Below, one piece after another: positions 15,798 to 24,860 of a stretch of DNA of 58,063 nt. The number at the start of each line of letters is the position of its first letter. Position 1 is the first letter of the stretch. Location of the stretch: positions 1 to 58,063 of the forward strand of contig QHBN01000128.1 of assembly GCA_003176995.1 (NCBI GenBank), in the 5' to 3' direction. Position numbers and translations under genes: made by a program. The notes beneath the pieces were generated by a model. The model was not told the origin of the DNA and did no database searches. It worked only from the letters and a program-made list of their open reading frames with translations. This DNA is from Candidatus Nitrosopolaris wilkensis (lineage in GTDB: Archaea > Thermoproteota > Nitrososphaeria > Nitrososphaerales > Nitrososphaeraceae).

Positions 15798-17375
15798 CTA
15801 TTTGGTGCTAACGAAGGTTTGGCTCTGTTCTTGCATAAACTGTGTTAAGTAATAAGACCCTCCAGCGCCTATGCCTGTTGTGCCTGATCCCTTCCATCCA
15901 GCAAATGACTGACACCCAACCATGGCTCCCGTGGTTGCGCTTAAAGCCCGATTGACATATACTACACCTGACTCGATACTCTCGATAAATGTTTCAATCT
16001 CTTTCTTTTTCTTAGTGTATATTGCTGCTGTCAAGCCATATACTGAGCTATTACATAATCGAATCGCATCCTCAAGAGTTTCATATACTATTATACATAA
16101 TATTGGCACGAAAAGCTCATCTGTGAGTAATCTATGACCTTCAGGCAACCCGTCTACAATTGTCGGCTCCACGAACAATCCGTACTTCAAATCACCACTT
16201 CTATTAATGCGACCCCCTACCAACAACTTTCCGTCTCGAGATGCTAGGGTCGTATACCTTTGATAATTTTTATAAGCGCCGACGTTTATCAAAGGACCGA
16301 CAAAAGTACTAGGTTCAAGAGGATTTCCTACCTGCAGGCTCTTGCTTCTTTTTACAAGCTTCTCAACAAATTCTGTCTTGACGATTTTTTGCACATATAC
16401 CTTAGAGCATGCACTACACTTCTGCCCCGAATAACCAAACGCAGCATTAGATATTCCTTGAACCGCTTCGTCTAGATCTGCGCTTTCGGTAACTATTGCA
16501 GGATTTTTCCCACCTAATTCTGCAATAATAGGGCGGGGTTTGGTTTTGTTAAATCGCCTGATCATCTCGTAACCTACTTTTTTTGAACCGGTGAATACAA
16601 TCCCTGCCACGTGTTCATTTCCAATTATTTCTTGGCCTAGTTGAGCGCCGGGTCCTGTGATGAGGCTCAGAACACCATTTGGCAAACCAGCCTCCTCCAT
16701 GACTTCGGCGAATTTATATCCAATAATTGGAGCATCGCTGGCAGGTTTCAGTACTATTGTATTTCCTGTAATCAGGGCTCCAATACTCATTCCAATTAAT
16801 ATTGCTGCTGGAAAATTGAACGGTGCAATCACGCCCCATACGCCGTACGGCTTCATAACGCTTCTGCTGGCTTCTGCAGGGTATGCGCTCTTAGTTAGGG
16901 TTGAGTACCCTTCTTTCGTTTCCATGCACTCACAATAATATCTAATAAAATCAATGGCTTCATCGACATCTCCTATTGCTTCATATCTGTTCTTACCATT
17001 TTCATAAGACAACCACGCCGCGAGCTCAAACTTACACCGGCTCAATACATTGGCTCCTGCTCTGCAAATCTCTATTCGTTTTTTGTAATTTTGTTTGCGC
17101 CACCGGTTAAATGAGTCTCTAGCAGCATTGATAGCATTACGTGTGTCTTCGACACTAGATCGTGGTAAATATCCTAACACTATTCGAGTATCGATAGGTG
17201 AGAGATGCGTGAATGTAGAGTCCGTCTTTATTTTCGTGCCACCGATAATCAGAGGATATTGTTTCCCAAAGTCACTTTTGACATCTCGAATTGCCTGTTC
17301 ATACTGGTCATGAAAAGATTCCTCTTCTTTTGAAGTGATGAATTTTTGAAGAGTGTGTTCATTTTCAAATGGCAC
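15798..17375 (-). CDS. pruA: L-glutamate gamma-semialdehyde (1-pyrroline-5-carboxylate) dehydrogenase
   Basis: A 525-residue aldehyde dehydrogenase that oxidises glutamate semialdehyde to glutamate with NAD(P)+, the second step of proline catabolism. The N-terminal arm MPFENEHTL and GKQYPLIIGG is typical of the P5CDH/RocA class. ALDH motifs: PFNFPAAI, GPGAQLGQ, FTGSKKVGYE, ELGGKNPAIV with the general-base Glu, and the nucleophile Cys in GYSGQKCSACSKVYV. The start is GTG at 17375, with a TATA-like element at 17397-17407. No proline dehydrogenase is adjacent. Two near-identical 19-bp repeats lie just upstream of the TATA element. Confidence 0.93.
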   Translation of the reverse strand: MPFENEHTLQKFITSKEEESFHDQYEQAIRDVKSDFGKQYPLIIGGTKIKTDSTFTHLSPIDTRIVLGYLPRSSVEDTRNAINAARDSFNRWRKQNYKKRIEICRAGANVLSRCKFELAAWLSYENGKNRYEAIGDVDEAIDFIRYYCECMETKEGYSTLTKSAYPAEASRSVMKPYGVWGVIAPFNFPAAILIGMSIGALITGNTIVLKPASDAPIIGYKFAEVMEEAGLPNGVLSLITGPGAQLGQEIIGNEHVAGIVFTGSKKVGYEMIRRFNKTKPRPIIAELGGKNPAIVTESADLDEAVQGISNAAFGYSGQKCSACSKVYVQKIVKTEFVEKLVKRSKSLQVGNPLEPSTFVGPLINVGAYKNYQRYTTLASRDGKLLVGGRINRSGDLKYGLFVEPTIVDGLPEGHRLLTDELFVPILCIIVYETLEDAIRLCNSSVYGLTAAIYTKKKKEIETFIESIESGVVYVNRALSATTGAMVGCQSFAGWKGSGTTGIGAGGSYYLTQFMQEQSQTFVSTK

Positions 17376-17396
17376 GCACTGGATTATGACAACGAA

Positions 17397-17459
17397 CCTT
17401 AAAAATTATCATGTTTTTCAGCAGAATGAACTATTTGCCGTTTTCAACAAAATGAACTA
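17397..17459 (-). promoter_or_regulatory. pruA promoter with two direct repeats
   Basis: On the minus strand AATTTTTAAGG (17407-17397) sits 22-32 bp before the GTG start. Directly upstream are two copies of a 19-bp element, at 17415-17433 and 17441-17459, identical at 17 of 19 positions and 26 bp apart (core AATGAACTA). The placement suits an activator or repressor binding twice on one face of DNA. Confidence 0.5.
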
Positions 17460-17554
17460 CCATCATTATTATGCAAGTGAGAAAGATTTTCGTGGCTTTC
17501 CATACTATTGCGAAATCTATCCATGGTGTGGACCGGTCTGTCAAAGAATATAGG

Positions 17555-17584
17555 CAAGTACTCGACATAGTTTTTAGGTACTTG
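17555..17584 (+). promoter_or_regulatory. RPA-gene promoter: inverted repeat around the TATA element
   Basis: CAAGTAC (17555-17561) and GTACTTG (17578-17584) form an inverted repeat that brackets TTTTTAG (17571-17577), the likely TATA element 30-37 bp before the GTG at 17608. Binding across the repeat would block TBP, so autoregulation or damage-responsive control is plausible. This is inference from position. Confidence 0.5.
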
Positions 17585-17607
17585 ACAAAAGGGGGGGTTT
17601 AACTGCA

Positions 17608-19047
17608 GTGTCTGCAGATTTTAAAACCATGATCGAGTCGCTTCTCAGCCAGAAACCTGAGATAAGTCTTGAGCAGGTTAGAGAGTTGATTGATGAGAAG
17701 AAGCGCAAAATTGGGGCTGGGTATCTTACAGATCAAGGTGCTTTATTTTTAGTGGCTGCCGACGTAGGTGTCTCATTGGGGAATGTCAAGCGAGCAAATG
17801 GTGCAATCAAGGATCTATTTGTAGGTGCAAAAGATGTGAGTGTTGTAGGTCGGATCATGAATATCTATCCTACGCGCAAATTCCTTCGAAAAGATACCAA
17901 AGAAGAGATCAGAAATCGAACATTGACTATCTATGATCACGAGTCTGCCGTTCGAGTCAAATTATGGGATGATCAAATAAGCTTACCAGATGAAGCGCGC
18001 TTCCGCCCTGGGGAGCTAGTAAAGATCTCTCGCGGATACGTAAAATCAGGGTTTGACGGGAGACCCGTGATTAACCTCTCTTCTAGTTCTCAGATAGAAG
18101 TCTTAGAAGAGGAAAACGCTTCTATTCCGAACATTGATTTCATTACGATAAAGGTCGATGATGTACACGAAACACGACAAAACGTGGTAATCACCGGCTT
18201 TGTTGGTTCTAGCCCTAGAATTTCTCAGTATGATAACCCCCGTGGGGAGATGACGAAGTTGTTACAACTGCAGATTTCCAACGAAACGAAAACTAGAAAC
18301 TTGCGGACAGTAATCTGGAATGTTGACGAGAGCAAGATTCCCAAAATCTTTGATACGAACGCAAAGGTTCGGTTAATTGGAGTTAAGATTAAAGAGGGAA
18401 ACCCACAATATGGAACCGGCGACTTTGAAATTCACGGTGACGAAGGGACTGCGTTTGAATTCTTCGGGGCTAAAACGGACATCGAAATAATGACATTGAG
18501 AGTAGTTTCATTCGGTGGAGAAACTGGCAAGGGAAATGTTGCTTGTCTCGCGGTGGACAAAAGCGGTAAATTCGTACATCTGACCATAGATAGTGCTTTG
18601 ATAAGCAGTCCGCTCATCTCAGACTCCATGATAGAATGTGTGCCAAGTCGTATCTTTGGGAATTCTATGCTTCTTTACAAAGATGATTCATACATCAGGG
18701 GAATCGAGGACGAAGCGTCGTTTCCAAAAATGTCGGAGTTTGAATCAAAAATCAAAGATGTTGAAATCTCAGACTCTCCTTACATTTTAGAGGCGATCGT
18801 CTTACAATCTCCGAATACGACCGAAGTAAATACTAAAAACGGTGAACTAGTTACTGTAAGCGACACATTAATTGGAGACGATACAGGTGAAACTCGACTA
18901 GTAGGCTGGCGCCAGCAAAGCTCTTCTGTGACCAACCTGGTAGTAGGTGACCGGATACGAGTTCTGGGCGCGACAGGAACTAAAGGGATGAGTGGCAAAA
19001 CGGAGCTTACGTTAAAGCCGGACTCTTCACTAGTCAAAATTACGTAA
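17608..19047 (+). CDS. rpa: Replication protein A-like multi-OB-fold single-stranded-DNA-binding protein
   Basis: 479 residues composed of repeated OB folds. The first is around 75-165 (KDVSVVGRIMNIYPTRKF, AVRVKLWDDQ, GELVKISRGYVKSG); another around 175-265 (NVVITGFVGSSPRISQ, LRTVIWNVDESKI, AKVRLIGVKIKEG); a further one lies in the last 90 residues (YILEAIVLQSP, LVGWRQQSS, DRIRVLGATG). It coats ssDNA in replication and repair. The N-terminal 40 residues (LLSQKPEISLEQVRELIDEK) look like the helical segment found in archaeal RPA41. The start is GTG at 17608; a G-rich stretch (17591-17597) precedes it. Confidence 0.9.
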   Translation: MSADFKTMIESLLSQKPEISLEQVRELIDEKKRKIGAGYLTDQGALFLVAADVGVSLGNVKRANGAIKDLFVGAKDVSVVGRIMNIYPTRKFLRKDTKEEIRNRTLTIYDHESAVRVKLWDDQISLPDEARFRPGELVKISRGYVKSGFDGRPVINLSSSSQIEVLEEENASIPNIDFITIKVDDVHETRQNVVITGFVGSSPRISQYDNPRGEMTKLLQLQISNETKTRNLRTVIWNVDESKIPKIFDTNAKVRLIGVKIKEGNPQYGTGDFEIHGDEGTAFEFFGAKTDIEIMTLRVVSFGGETGKGNVACLAVDKSGKFVHLTIDSALISSPLISDSMIECVPSRIFGNSMLLYKDDSYIRGIEDEASFPKMSEFESKIKDVEISDSPYILEAIVLQSPNTTEVNTKNGELVTVSDTLIGDDTGETRLVGWRQQSSSVTNLVVGDRIRVLGATGTKGMSGKTELTLKPDSSLVKIT

Positions 19048-19075
19048 GCGTAACATAACCAGCTCCTAGGCTGAA

Positions 19076-21910
19076 TTAGTCGTTCCAGAAACCTCGGGTC
19101 AGCACATACTGCTTCTCAGCCTCATACACACTTCTGTAAATCCCATCATCGTCGATATAGTTACGAAGGATTCGAGCCGCGGCATCGGCACCTACTCCGT
19201 AACCTGCCAATACTATCAGCGCCTTCTTGCCAAAATTGTTGATAAGTGAGGCAACTTTCCATGCACGATCGAATCGATGCTCTTCTTCAGGCAGTAATTT
19301 ACTTCCATTTAATCTCTTCGAAATAATATTTGTTAGCTCGTTATCAGTCCAGAAGGTTGCGGTAATCAACCTCGATCGGCAGAGCGGACAAAATAACTTT
19401 TCAGGTATTTGTAGCGTATCGATTGTTCTCTCCCACTTTGCACAGCGTATGCAAATCAGTTTTTGCTTAGTTTTTTCTAGTCTTTCTTTTACGAGTTCAA
19501 TGATCCCTCTTTCAACGCTTAGTGGGTTTGCAGAAAATTTTGCATGGTGTTCAAGTATTGGTTGTGCCAAGTCCGAGAAGTGAGTTACTTCAATCCAACG
19601 TATACGGCAACATCCAGTCTGTAAACTCTGGAAAACTTTTGTTGTTTTTTCGATGTCGTATTTATCGTGCATTAGCTCTCTTATTGATTCCTTACTGATC
19701 GGTGTCTTCGAATACCTTTCGTATATCAGACGGGCTACTTTCTTATCGTATAAGACATCTCTGTTAATCATTCCGAATCTCTTTGCGACTGCCCATACCT
19801 TCCAGTTCATGACATGAGTACCTGCAAATGAAGCAATAATGACAGATTCAAATTCATATGAATCTCTAAAGACGCTTTCTATGCGGGCTTTTCCAATTCT
19901 GGCATTTGACGTTAGCATAATTCTATAGGGGTCAGATCTAGTCTCGACTATGTAGCCGAGCTGTGACGATAGTATAGTAGATAGAAGAGTAGCTATCGTG
20001 TTATTAACTTTGGTACCAAACATTGAATGAACGACGAGGGTGTTTTTCGTAATACTGCTTTCGATCACAATGTTATTCGAGTCGGGTATCACTCCTAGAG
20101 CATTTACACTATTCTGTAAGACATGATTGGAAAGTTTGAGTATGCTTCTCATTGCATGTTGACGTAAAGTACCCACTTCTTGTGCAGTTGCGTAGTCTAC
20201 TGGGATCATTTCGCCCACCCAGTACGGAACGTTTATTGCAACGCCCCGTAGAGGTTCCACGTTGACTAGCATTCTTTTCTCGTCGATCGAAATAATTCTC
20301 CATTGGGAACCCTTAAGAACGAAAACATTTCCCTTTTCAGCGTAGTCTTCTACAAATTGCTGGTCAAGTGTTCCTACCTTCCGTTTAGTTATTGTATCGA
20401 TGACTTCGAATTTTAGTACATGAGGAATCATAGAAAGATTATCGAAGTAATACCGATAAGCCTTAATTCTCCGGCGGTACGTACGTGCTTCTCTGTCAAA
20501 TTTGATTATTCCATTGTTGTCAAGAATCTCAACGCAACTTTCTAAGTCATAAAAGCTAGTGTGACTGAACGGGTACGCTCTCGTTATCAGATCAAATGCC
20601 TTTGGTAGCTCAATCATGCCCTTATTCTGCAGACACAAACCCACTAGATGATGGGCCACGACATCAAGAGCGTTGACATGCATCGTTTGTTCCTCAATCG
20701 AACCCCTTTTCATTCTTCGAATTATTGCTAAAGCTTCTAATTCATCGTCAGCGTTGTTTGTTACAATCAGTCCCTTTGCGCGGCTTGTTTGCCTGTGCCT
20801 GCTACGGCCGACCCTTTGTACTAACTTTGAAACCTGTCGAGGGGATCCATAATGCATCACGAGATCTATAGAACCAATGTCCAATCCAAGTTCTAAGGAC
20901 GAGGTACAGACGATGACACCCGCATCACCTACTCTTAGTCTCTGTTCTGTTTCCTGCCGCATTTCTCTGGATAACGAGCCATGATGAACGTCGACTTTCA
21001 CTTCACTTTGATTTTTTAAGACCGTAGCTAGGTACTCTGCTTCATCTCTCGTATTGGTAAACAACAGAACAGACCCACTTATTTTGTTTGATACGATATA
21101 TTCTATGATAAAATGCGCCACGTTAGTAAACGACCCCTGGATATATTCCAAACGAATATCATATTCTCTACCCGATTTGTCTACAAGCACGGCATGTTTT
21201 CTGTTAGTTCCGGATACGAATTTTCCGGCTTCCGCTAAATTTCCAACTGTAGCTGACAAGCCAATTCTAGTAACACGTTCTAAGCTAGTAGCTTGTAACC
21301 TCTCTAGTCCTATAGACAAGTGTGCGCCGCGTTCATTAGCAATGAGCTCATGAACCTCATCGATTATTATCCACTCAAGATTCTGCAGTGCTAGGAGCAT
21401 TCTCTCACTTGAAAGAACAACACCGAGGGATTCCGGTGTAGTAATGAGGATATCCGGCGGCGATTCTACAATTTTTTTCTTATCCTTAGTCGTAGTGTCA
21501 CCGTGTCTAATTTGCACCTGCAAATTTTCCGATTCAGCGTATCTGACAATTCTTCTGAATACATCGTTATTCAGCGCCCGTAACGGGGTGATGTAGACTG
21601 CTCGAATTTTGCCTGCGAGTCTGGCACTAATCGATAACATAGTGACCACTGGCATGACAGCCGCCTCTGTTTTGCCAGCACCTGTAGGTGCAACTAAAAG
21701 GCAATTGATCCTCCTAGCGACAATCGGTAAGGCTTTTTGCTGGATAGGTGTGAGAGATTCGAATCCCTCTTTCCTGAATTTTTGGACTAATAACTGTTCT
21801 ATTGAATCACTTTCATTCAATGTCAGTATTTGTTCCTGGATGCGCCGGGTCCTGTCTTTGTGATTGTGGTTGAGGTTGCTGACGTTTCGCTTTCGAACTG
21901 GACCTTTCAT
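19076..21910 (-). CDS. lhr: Lhr-family DEAD/H-box helicase
   Basis: A 944-residue superfamily 2 helicase of the archaeal Lhr group, implicated in DNA repair at stalled forks. Motifs: LTPIQQKALP (Q), APTGAGKTEA (I, about 77-86), TPLRAL (Ia), TTPES, IIIDEVHEL (II, DEVH), LSATVG (III), LLFTNTRDEAEYLA (IV), GLDIGSIDLVMHYGSP (V) and QRVGRSRHR (VI). A winged-helix and Lhr-specific region follows, then CxxC pairs CIRC and CPLC (about 820-860) that likely bind zinc. ATG at 21910 overlaps a small gene (21813-21998); TTG at 21823, eight bases before that gene's end, is an alternative start that removes most of the overlap. Confidence 0.93.
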   Translation of the reverse strand: MKGPVRKRNVSNLNHNHKDRTRRIQEQILTLNESDSIEQLLVQKFRKEGFESLTPIQQKALPIVARRINCLLVAPTGAGKTEAAVMPVVTMLSISARLAGKIRAVYITPLRALNNDVFRRIVRYAESENLQVQIRHGDTTTKDKKKIVESPPDILITTPESLGVVLSSERMLLALQNLEWIIIDEVHELIANERGAHLSIGLERLQATSLERVTRIGLSATVGNLAEAGKFVSGTNRKHAVLVDKSGREYDIRLEYIQGSFTNVAHFIIEYIVSNKISGSVLLFTNTRDEAEYLATVLKNQSEVKVDVHHGSLSREMRQETEQRLRVGDAGVIVCTSSLELGLDIGSIDLVMHYGSPRQVSKLVQRVGRSRHRQTSRAKGLIVTNNADDELEALAIIRRMKRGSIEEQTMHVNALDVVAHHLVGLCLQNKGMIELPKAFDLITRAYPFSHTSFYDLESCVEILDNNGIIKFDREARTYRRRIKAYRYYFDNLSMIPHVLKFEVIDTITKRKVGTLDQQFVEDYAEKGNVFVLKGSQWRIISIDEKRMLVNVEPLRGVAINVPYWVGEMIPVDYATAQEVGTLRQHAMRSILKLSNHVLQNSVNALGVIPDSNNIVIESSITKNTLVVHSMFGTKVNNTIATLLSTILSSQLGYIVETRSDPYRIMLTSNARIGKARIESVFRDSYEFESVIIASFAGTHVMNWKVWAVAKRFGMINRDVLYDKKVARLIYERYSKTPISKESIRELMHDKYDIEKTTKVFQSLQTGCCRIRWIEVTHFSDLAQPILEHHAKFSANPLSVERGIIELVKERLEKTKQKLICIRCAKWERTIDTLQIPEKLFCPLCRSRLITATFWTDNELTNIISKRLNGSKLLPEEEHRFDRAWKVASLINNFGKKALIVLAGYGVGADAAARILRNYIDDDGIYRSVYEAEKQYVLTRGFWND

Positions 21911-21998
21911 AAACCATTGTGCCGATCAGGCCTACTATAAAAAGCCCCACAGAAATCCATACAAAAGAATCGAAATTTGGAATTGCACCGGCTACCAT
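21813..21998 (-). CDS. Small single-pass membrane protein
   Basis: A 61-residue predicted protein. One hydrophobic segment (about residues 12-30, SFVWISVGLFIVGLIG) is followed by RSSSKAKRQQ, a positively charged stop-transfer, and a Gln/Pro-rich polar tail. ATG start. Its frame overlaps the first 98 nt of the longest lhr frame, but the layout (hydrophobic then basic, on the same strand, with its own start) looks like a true gene with lhr starting lower down. The family is unknown to me. If real, it is probably co-transcribed with lhr. Confidence 0.5.
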   Translation of the reverse strand: MVAGAIPNFDSFVWISVGLFIVGLIGTMVYERSSSKAKRQQPQPQSQRQDPAHPGTNTDIE

Positions 21999-22178
21999 GA
22001 TAACTTGTTGCTCTACTGAGCAATAAATACATATACTTTTTACTTACGACGGTTCAGAAATTAGGTGATAGTTGCTTAACGCCATCCAGCGGCATTACTT
22101 ATTGAACCGCAAAAGCCATTAGCAAAGTAACCTTTATTTGGGCAGAAAATCCATTCAGTATGGAATAGACTATAAACA

Positions 22179-23318
22179 ATGCTTACGGTTCCGGTTCTAC
22201 TTTTAGGTGGTCTCTTCGGGCCTGGCGGTTTTGATTCCAATAATAGTCCTTTAGTGTATATTCTCTGGTTTGCACCCATTATAGTATTAATGATATACGG
22301 ACAGAAATTTCAAGCATGGATGATATTGGGTGACGTATCAAAATCACTAAACAGATTAAAAACTATGAAAGAGACGGCCAGAACGGAAGCAATTGATTAC
22401 ATCAAAACCTCAATTACGCCTGCTGCTGACCCAAGCGAGAGAATCGACAAATTCCTTGAGTATTTTGCAATCATGCCAATAGACCTTGATCCCCAAGGCA
22501 TCATTCGAAAACTTGATCATCTGATGACAACTAAGGATGAACGAATACGATCGGAAATCAAGAGGATGGCGGAAGGTATGACAGAATGGCAGGCTTCACG
22601 CATCGAGAATATTCTGGAGGCCGCCACCGCTCTAAATATGATTTACAAGATCGTGAGGCACTTTTATCTGATGGGAAAACGGACGACTGGTATGGTCGTA
22701 CTTGTACAACTGCAAATGGTAATGCCTTTACTGTTACAAGAAGCAGAGGCCTTAGAAAGCGCAATAAGCGCCTTCAAGAAGGGACTACCGATAGGAGATG
22801 GCATTGGTCCGATGGTAGTCGGAAGAATGATGCTTGGAAAAGAAAAAAAACTAATCGCTAGAGAAACGGTATATAGCGAGGAGGTTCGTCTGGGAAGAAA
22901 ATTGTATATGCTCAAGGCAGAAGGGCCTACAGGGAGCGTCGGGCGTCCTGGCGAAGCAGTTTACCGATTGGTTGCAGAACTAGGTCTAAAGATAGATGCT
23001 ATCGTAATGATAGATGCTGCTTTGAAACTAGAAGGAGAAAAGACAGGGGCTATCGCTGAGGGCGTAGGTTCTGCTATAGGTGGTATAGGAGTCGAAAGGT
23101 ACCAGATAGAAGATGTCGCAACTAAATTCAGTATCCCGATATATGCAATAATAGTGAAACAGTCTGTCCAAGATGCGATTACAGTGATGAGAAAAGAGAT
23201 TTCTGATTCTTTTGATAAGTTATCTAATACCGTCTCCGCAGTCATCGAAGATAAAACGCTGGAAGGCGATTCGATTCTAGTTATCGGCGTTGGCAATACC
23301 GCGGGGGTAGGACAATAA
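22179..23318 (+). CDS. DUF1512 family membrane-associated protein
   Basis: A 379-residue archaeal protein of the DUF1512 family, function unknown. A hydrophobic N-terminal segment (about residues 25-45, LVYILWFAPIIVLMIYG) likely anchors it. A long helical middle contains DPSERIDKFLEYFAIMPIDLDPQG, followed by a glycine-rich, conserved C-terminal half with LPIGDGIGPMVVG, EGPTGSVGRPGEAV and GEKTGAIAEGVGSAIGGIGVE, which suggest a nucleotide- or ligand-binding fold. It is followed without a gap by a small zinc-ribbon gene (TAA then GTG), so the pair is translationally coupled. Confidence 0.85.
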   Translation: MLTVPVLLLGGLFGPGGFDSNNSPLVYILWFAPIIVLMIYGQKFQAWMILGDVSKSLNRLKTMKETARTEAIDYIKTSITPAADPSERIDKFLEYFAIMPIDLDPQGIIRKLDHLMTTKDERIRSEIKRMAEGMTEWQASRIENILEAATALNMIYKIVRHFYLMGKRTTGMVVLVQLQMVMPLLLQEAEALESAISAFKKGLPIGDGIGPMVVGRMMLGKEKKLIARETVYSEEVRLGRKLYMLKAEGPTGSVGRPGEAVYRLVAELGLKIDAIVMIDAALKLEGEKTGAIAEGVGSAIGGIGVERYQIEDVATKFSIPIYAIIVKQSVQDAITVMRKEISDSFDKLSNTVSAVIEDKTLEGDSILVIGVGNTAGVGQ

Positions 23319-23534
23319 GTGTTTTTTTTTGAGAAAAAAAGGAAGGTCAATAGTCCTATAATTTACACAGAAGAGACATGTCAAAATTGCAATCACAAAA
23401 TTAAGAGGATCTTTCTTGATGGCGACTATATCTATAAATCAGGTTCAACTTGCAAAGCATGCTCCGGGATTGCCATTGCTACTGCAATATATGGCGAATA
23501 TCCTGCAGAAAAAGAAAAGAGATCCGAAGTCTAG
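23319..23534 (+). CDS. Small zinc-ribbon protein coupled to DUF1512
   Basis: 71 residues with two CxxC knuckles, CQNC (about residue 21) and CKAC (about 46), separated by a basic/aromatic stretch KIKRIFLDGDYIYKSGST. This is a four-cysteine zinc ribbon. The start is GTG at 23319, directly after the DUF1512 stop. The first residues MFFFEKKRK come from a homopolymer T/A tract, so length variation there would shift the frame. The tight coupling suggests the two products act together. Confidence 0.7.
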   Translation: MFFFEKKRKVNSPIIYTEETCQNCNHKIKRIFLDGDYIYKSGSTCKACSGIAIATAIYGEYPAEKEKRSEV

Positions 23535-23549
23535 CAAACAAACGCCCAC

Positions 23550-24446
23550 TCAGAGCGTCGTGACGTAAGTAAAGTTGCTAGATGGAATCAAGGTATGTTC
23601 TGCCTGAGAAACGATCTTTCGATTACCTTCTACTAGAATGGGATACGCGTGCACATTTCTTTTCCTTACTAAAACTTCTATCAACTGACGGGCCTTTGGT
23701 TCATCGTATAAATCAGTAATCCACCTAATGGCGAAAGGCAAGGTTTTAAATTTATTCCACAACTGATTTAAGAAAATGTCGGCCTCTTGATTCTTCGACG
23801 GTTTGCGAGAAGTTATGCTGAAAATGTTGCGAACTTTACCTTCGTATACTACGCCTTGGCCATCTTTAGTTGTGACGAAGGGTTCTACAGCGTAGGCTTG
23901 GTTGGAAGACAAGCTAAACGAAGGACCGATGGTTTTAATGTTAGGTATTGACCTACCAGCATGAATAGTATAACGTTCCAAGGAGTGGCCGCTCAAGTTT
24001 TGGATCGGTTTGAAGCCGTGTTTAACTATAGTACTCTCGATAACGGCCCCTATCTCATTAGATATGGTCTCAGCCTTAGCCACCTTTACTGCTTCATTTA
24101 AGGCCATTTCGGCAACCTTCACCAATGCTTCGGACTTCGGATCATAGCACACGGTGACAGCCGTATCGGCAATATATCCGTCAACCTGTACTCCGATATC
24201 AATCTTCAAAATATCACGATCCTTCACTTCCAGTGTATCATTAGGTTCCGCAGTATAGTGAGCGGCGATGTCATTCAGGCTAACGTTGACTGGAAATGCG
24301 GGTGTACCCCCCATTTCTCGTATTTCAGCTTCTATCGATTCGCAGATACGAAACACAGTGGTTCCTACGTGATATTTTTTCCGAGCCCTTTCGCGTACTT
24401 CAGACGCGATCTTTCCCGCACGCTGATAGGAGTCAAAAACATTCAT
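23550..24446 (-). CDS. map: Methionine aminopeptidase, type II
   Basis: 298 residues; removes N-terminal Met from nascent proteins in the cytosol. The five metal ligands are visible in the pita-bread fold: ILKIDIGVQVDGYIADTA (two Asp), NLSGHSLERYTIHAG (His), AVEPFVTT (Glu), and the C-terminal AEHTLI (Glu). The insert typical of type II enzymes (about 190-260) is present, as in other archaea. ATG at 24446. The gene is convergent with the zinc-ribbon gene. Confidence 0.95.
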   Translation of the reverse strand: MNVFDSYQRAGKIASEVRERARKKYHVGTTVFRICESIEAEIREMGGTPAFPVNVSLNDIAAHYTAEPNDTLEVKDRDILKIDIGVQVDGYIADTAVTVCYDPKSEALVKVAEMALNEAVKVAKAETISNEIGAVIESTIVKHGFKPIQNLSGHSLERYTIHAGRSIPNIKTIGPSFSLSSNQAYAVEPFVTTKDGQGVVYEGKVRNIFSITSRKPSKNQEADIFLNQLWNKFKTLPFAIRWITDLYDEPKARQLIEVLVRKRNVHAYPILVEGNRKIVSQAEHTLIPSSNFTYVTTL

Positions 24447-24554
24447 GCGACATGACGTTTTTGAGAAAGATGGTATATAGAGCTATTGCAGTCGAGAAAG
24501 TTAAAATTATATTGATGAAATAGAACTCTTGCCAAATAACATAATTTTTGGATT

Positions 24555-24628
24555 GGGGTCGTTGTCTAGCTTGGTATGATGCCAGCCTTGGGCGCTGGAG
24601 ATCGTCGGTTCAAATCCGGCCGACCCCA
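24555..24628 (+). tRNA. tRNA-Pro (UGG)
   Basis: A full cloverleaf: acceptor GGGGTCG with CGACCCC, anticodon stem CCAGC/GCTGG around loop CTTGGGC (anticodon UGG), T-arm GTCGG-TTCAAAT-CCGGC, discriminator A, no CCA encoded, no intron. It differs at just two bases from the tRNA-Pro(CGG) at 52.7 kb. Confidence 0.95.
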
Positions 24629-24686
24629 TTCAGACAAGATTTTCGAAATGAGTAAATATCCGAATTTGACTGAATTGAAGTAAATA

Positions 24687-24860
24687 ATGAGGACTCTAAG
24701 GATAGAAGAAATAACCTATAAGCGCCTCACCTCTGTGTTACAAGATGTAATGCATTACAAGAAGAAGGATGTGAGCTATGATGACATTTTAAATGAATTA
24801 ATTGATGTCTATCAAGAAAATGTAGGGGGTAGTATTGGCGGAACTGTAGGTGGTGGTTGA
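24687..24860 (+). CDS. Small ribbon-helix-helix-like protein (57 aa)
   Basis: ATG at 24687 to TGA 24858-24860. The sequence opens MRTLRIEEITYKRL, has a charged middle (HYKKKDVSYDDILNELIDVYQE), and closes in a Gly-rich tail (GGSIGGTVGGG). The N-terminal strand plus two helices, with SYDDILNEL in the position of helix 2, resemble VapB/CopG-type ribbon-helix-helix proteins. No PIN-domain toxin gene follows, so it need not be an antitoxin; a stand-alone DNA-binding protein is as likely. It lies 58 nt past tRNA-Pro. Confidence 0.5.
   Translation: MRTLRIEEITYKRLTSVLQDVMHYKKKDVSYDDILNELIDVYQENVGGSIGGTVGGG

Noticed and set aside
17353-17553. 66-codon plus-strand frame upstream of the RPA gene
   Set aside because: It covers the pruA promoter repeats and shows no domain; the repeats explain its regular look.
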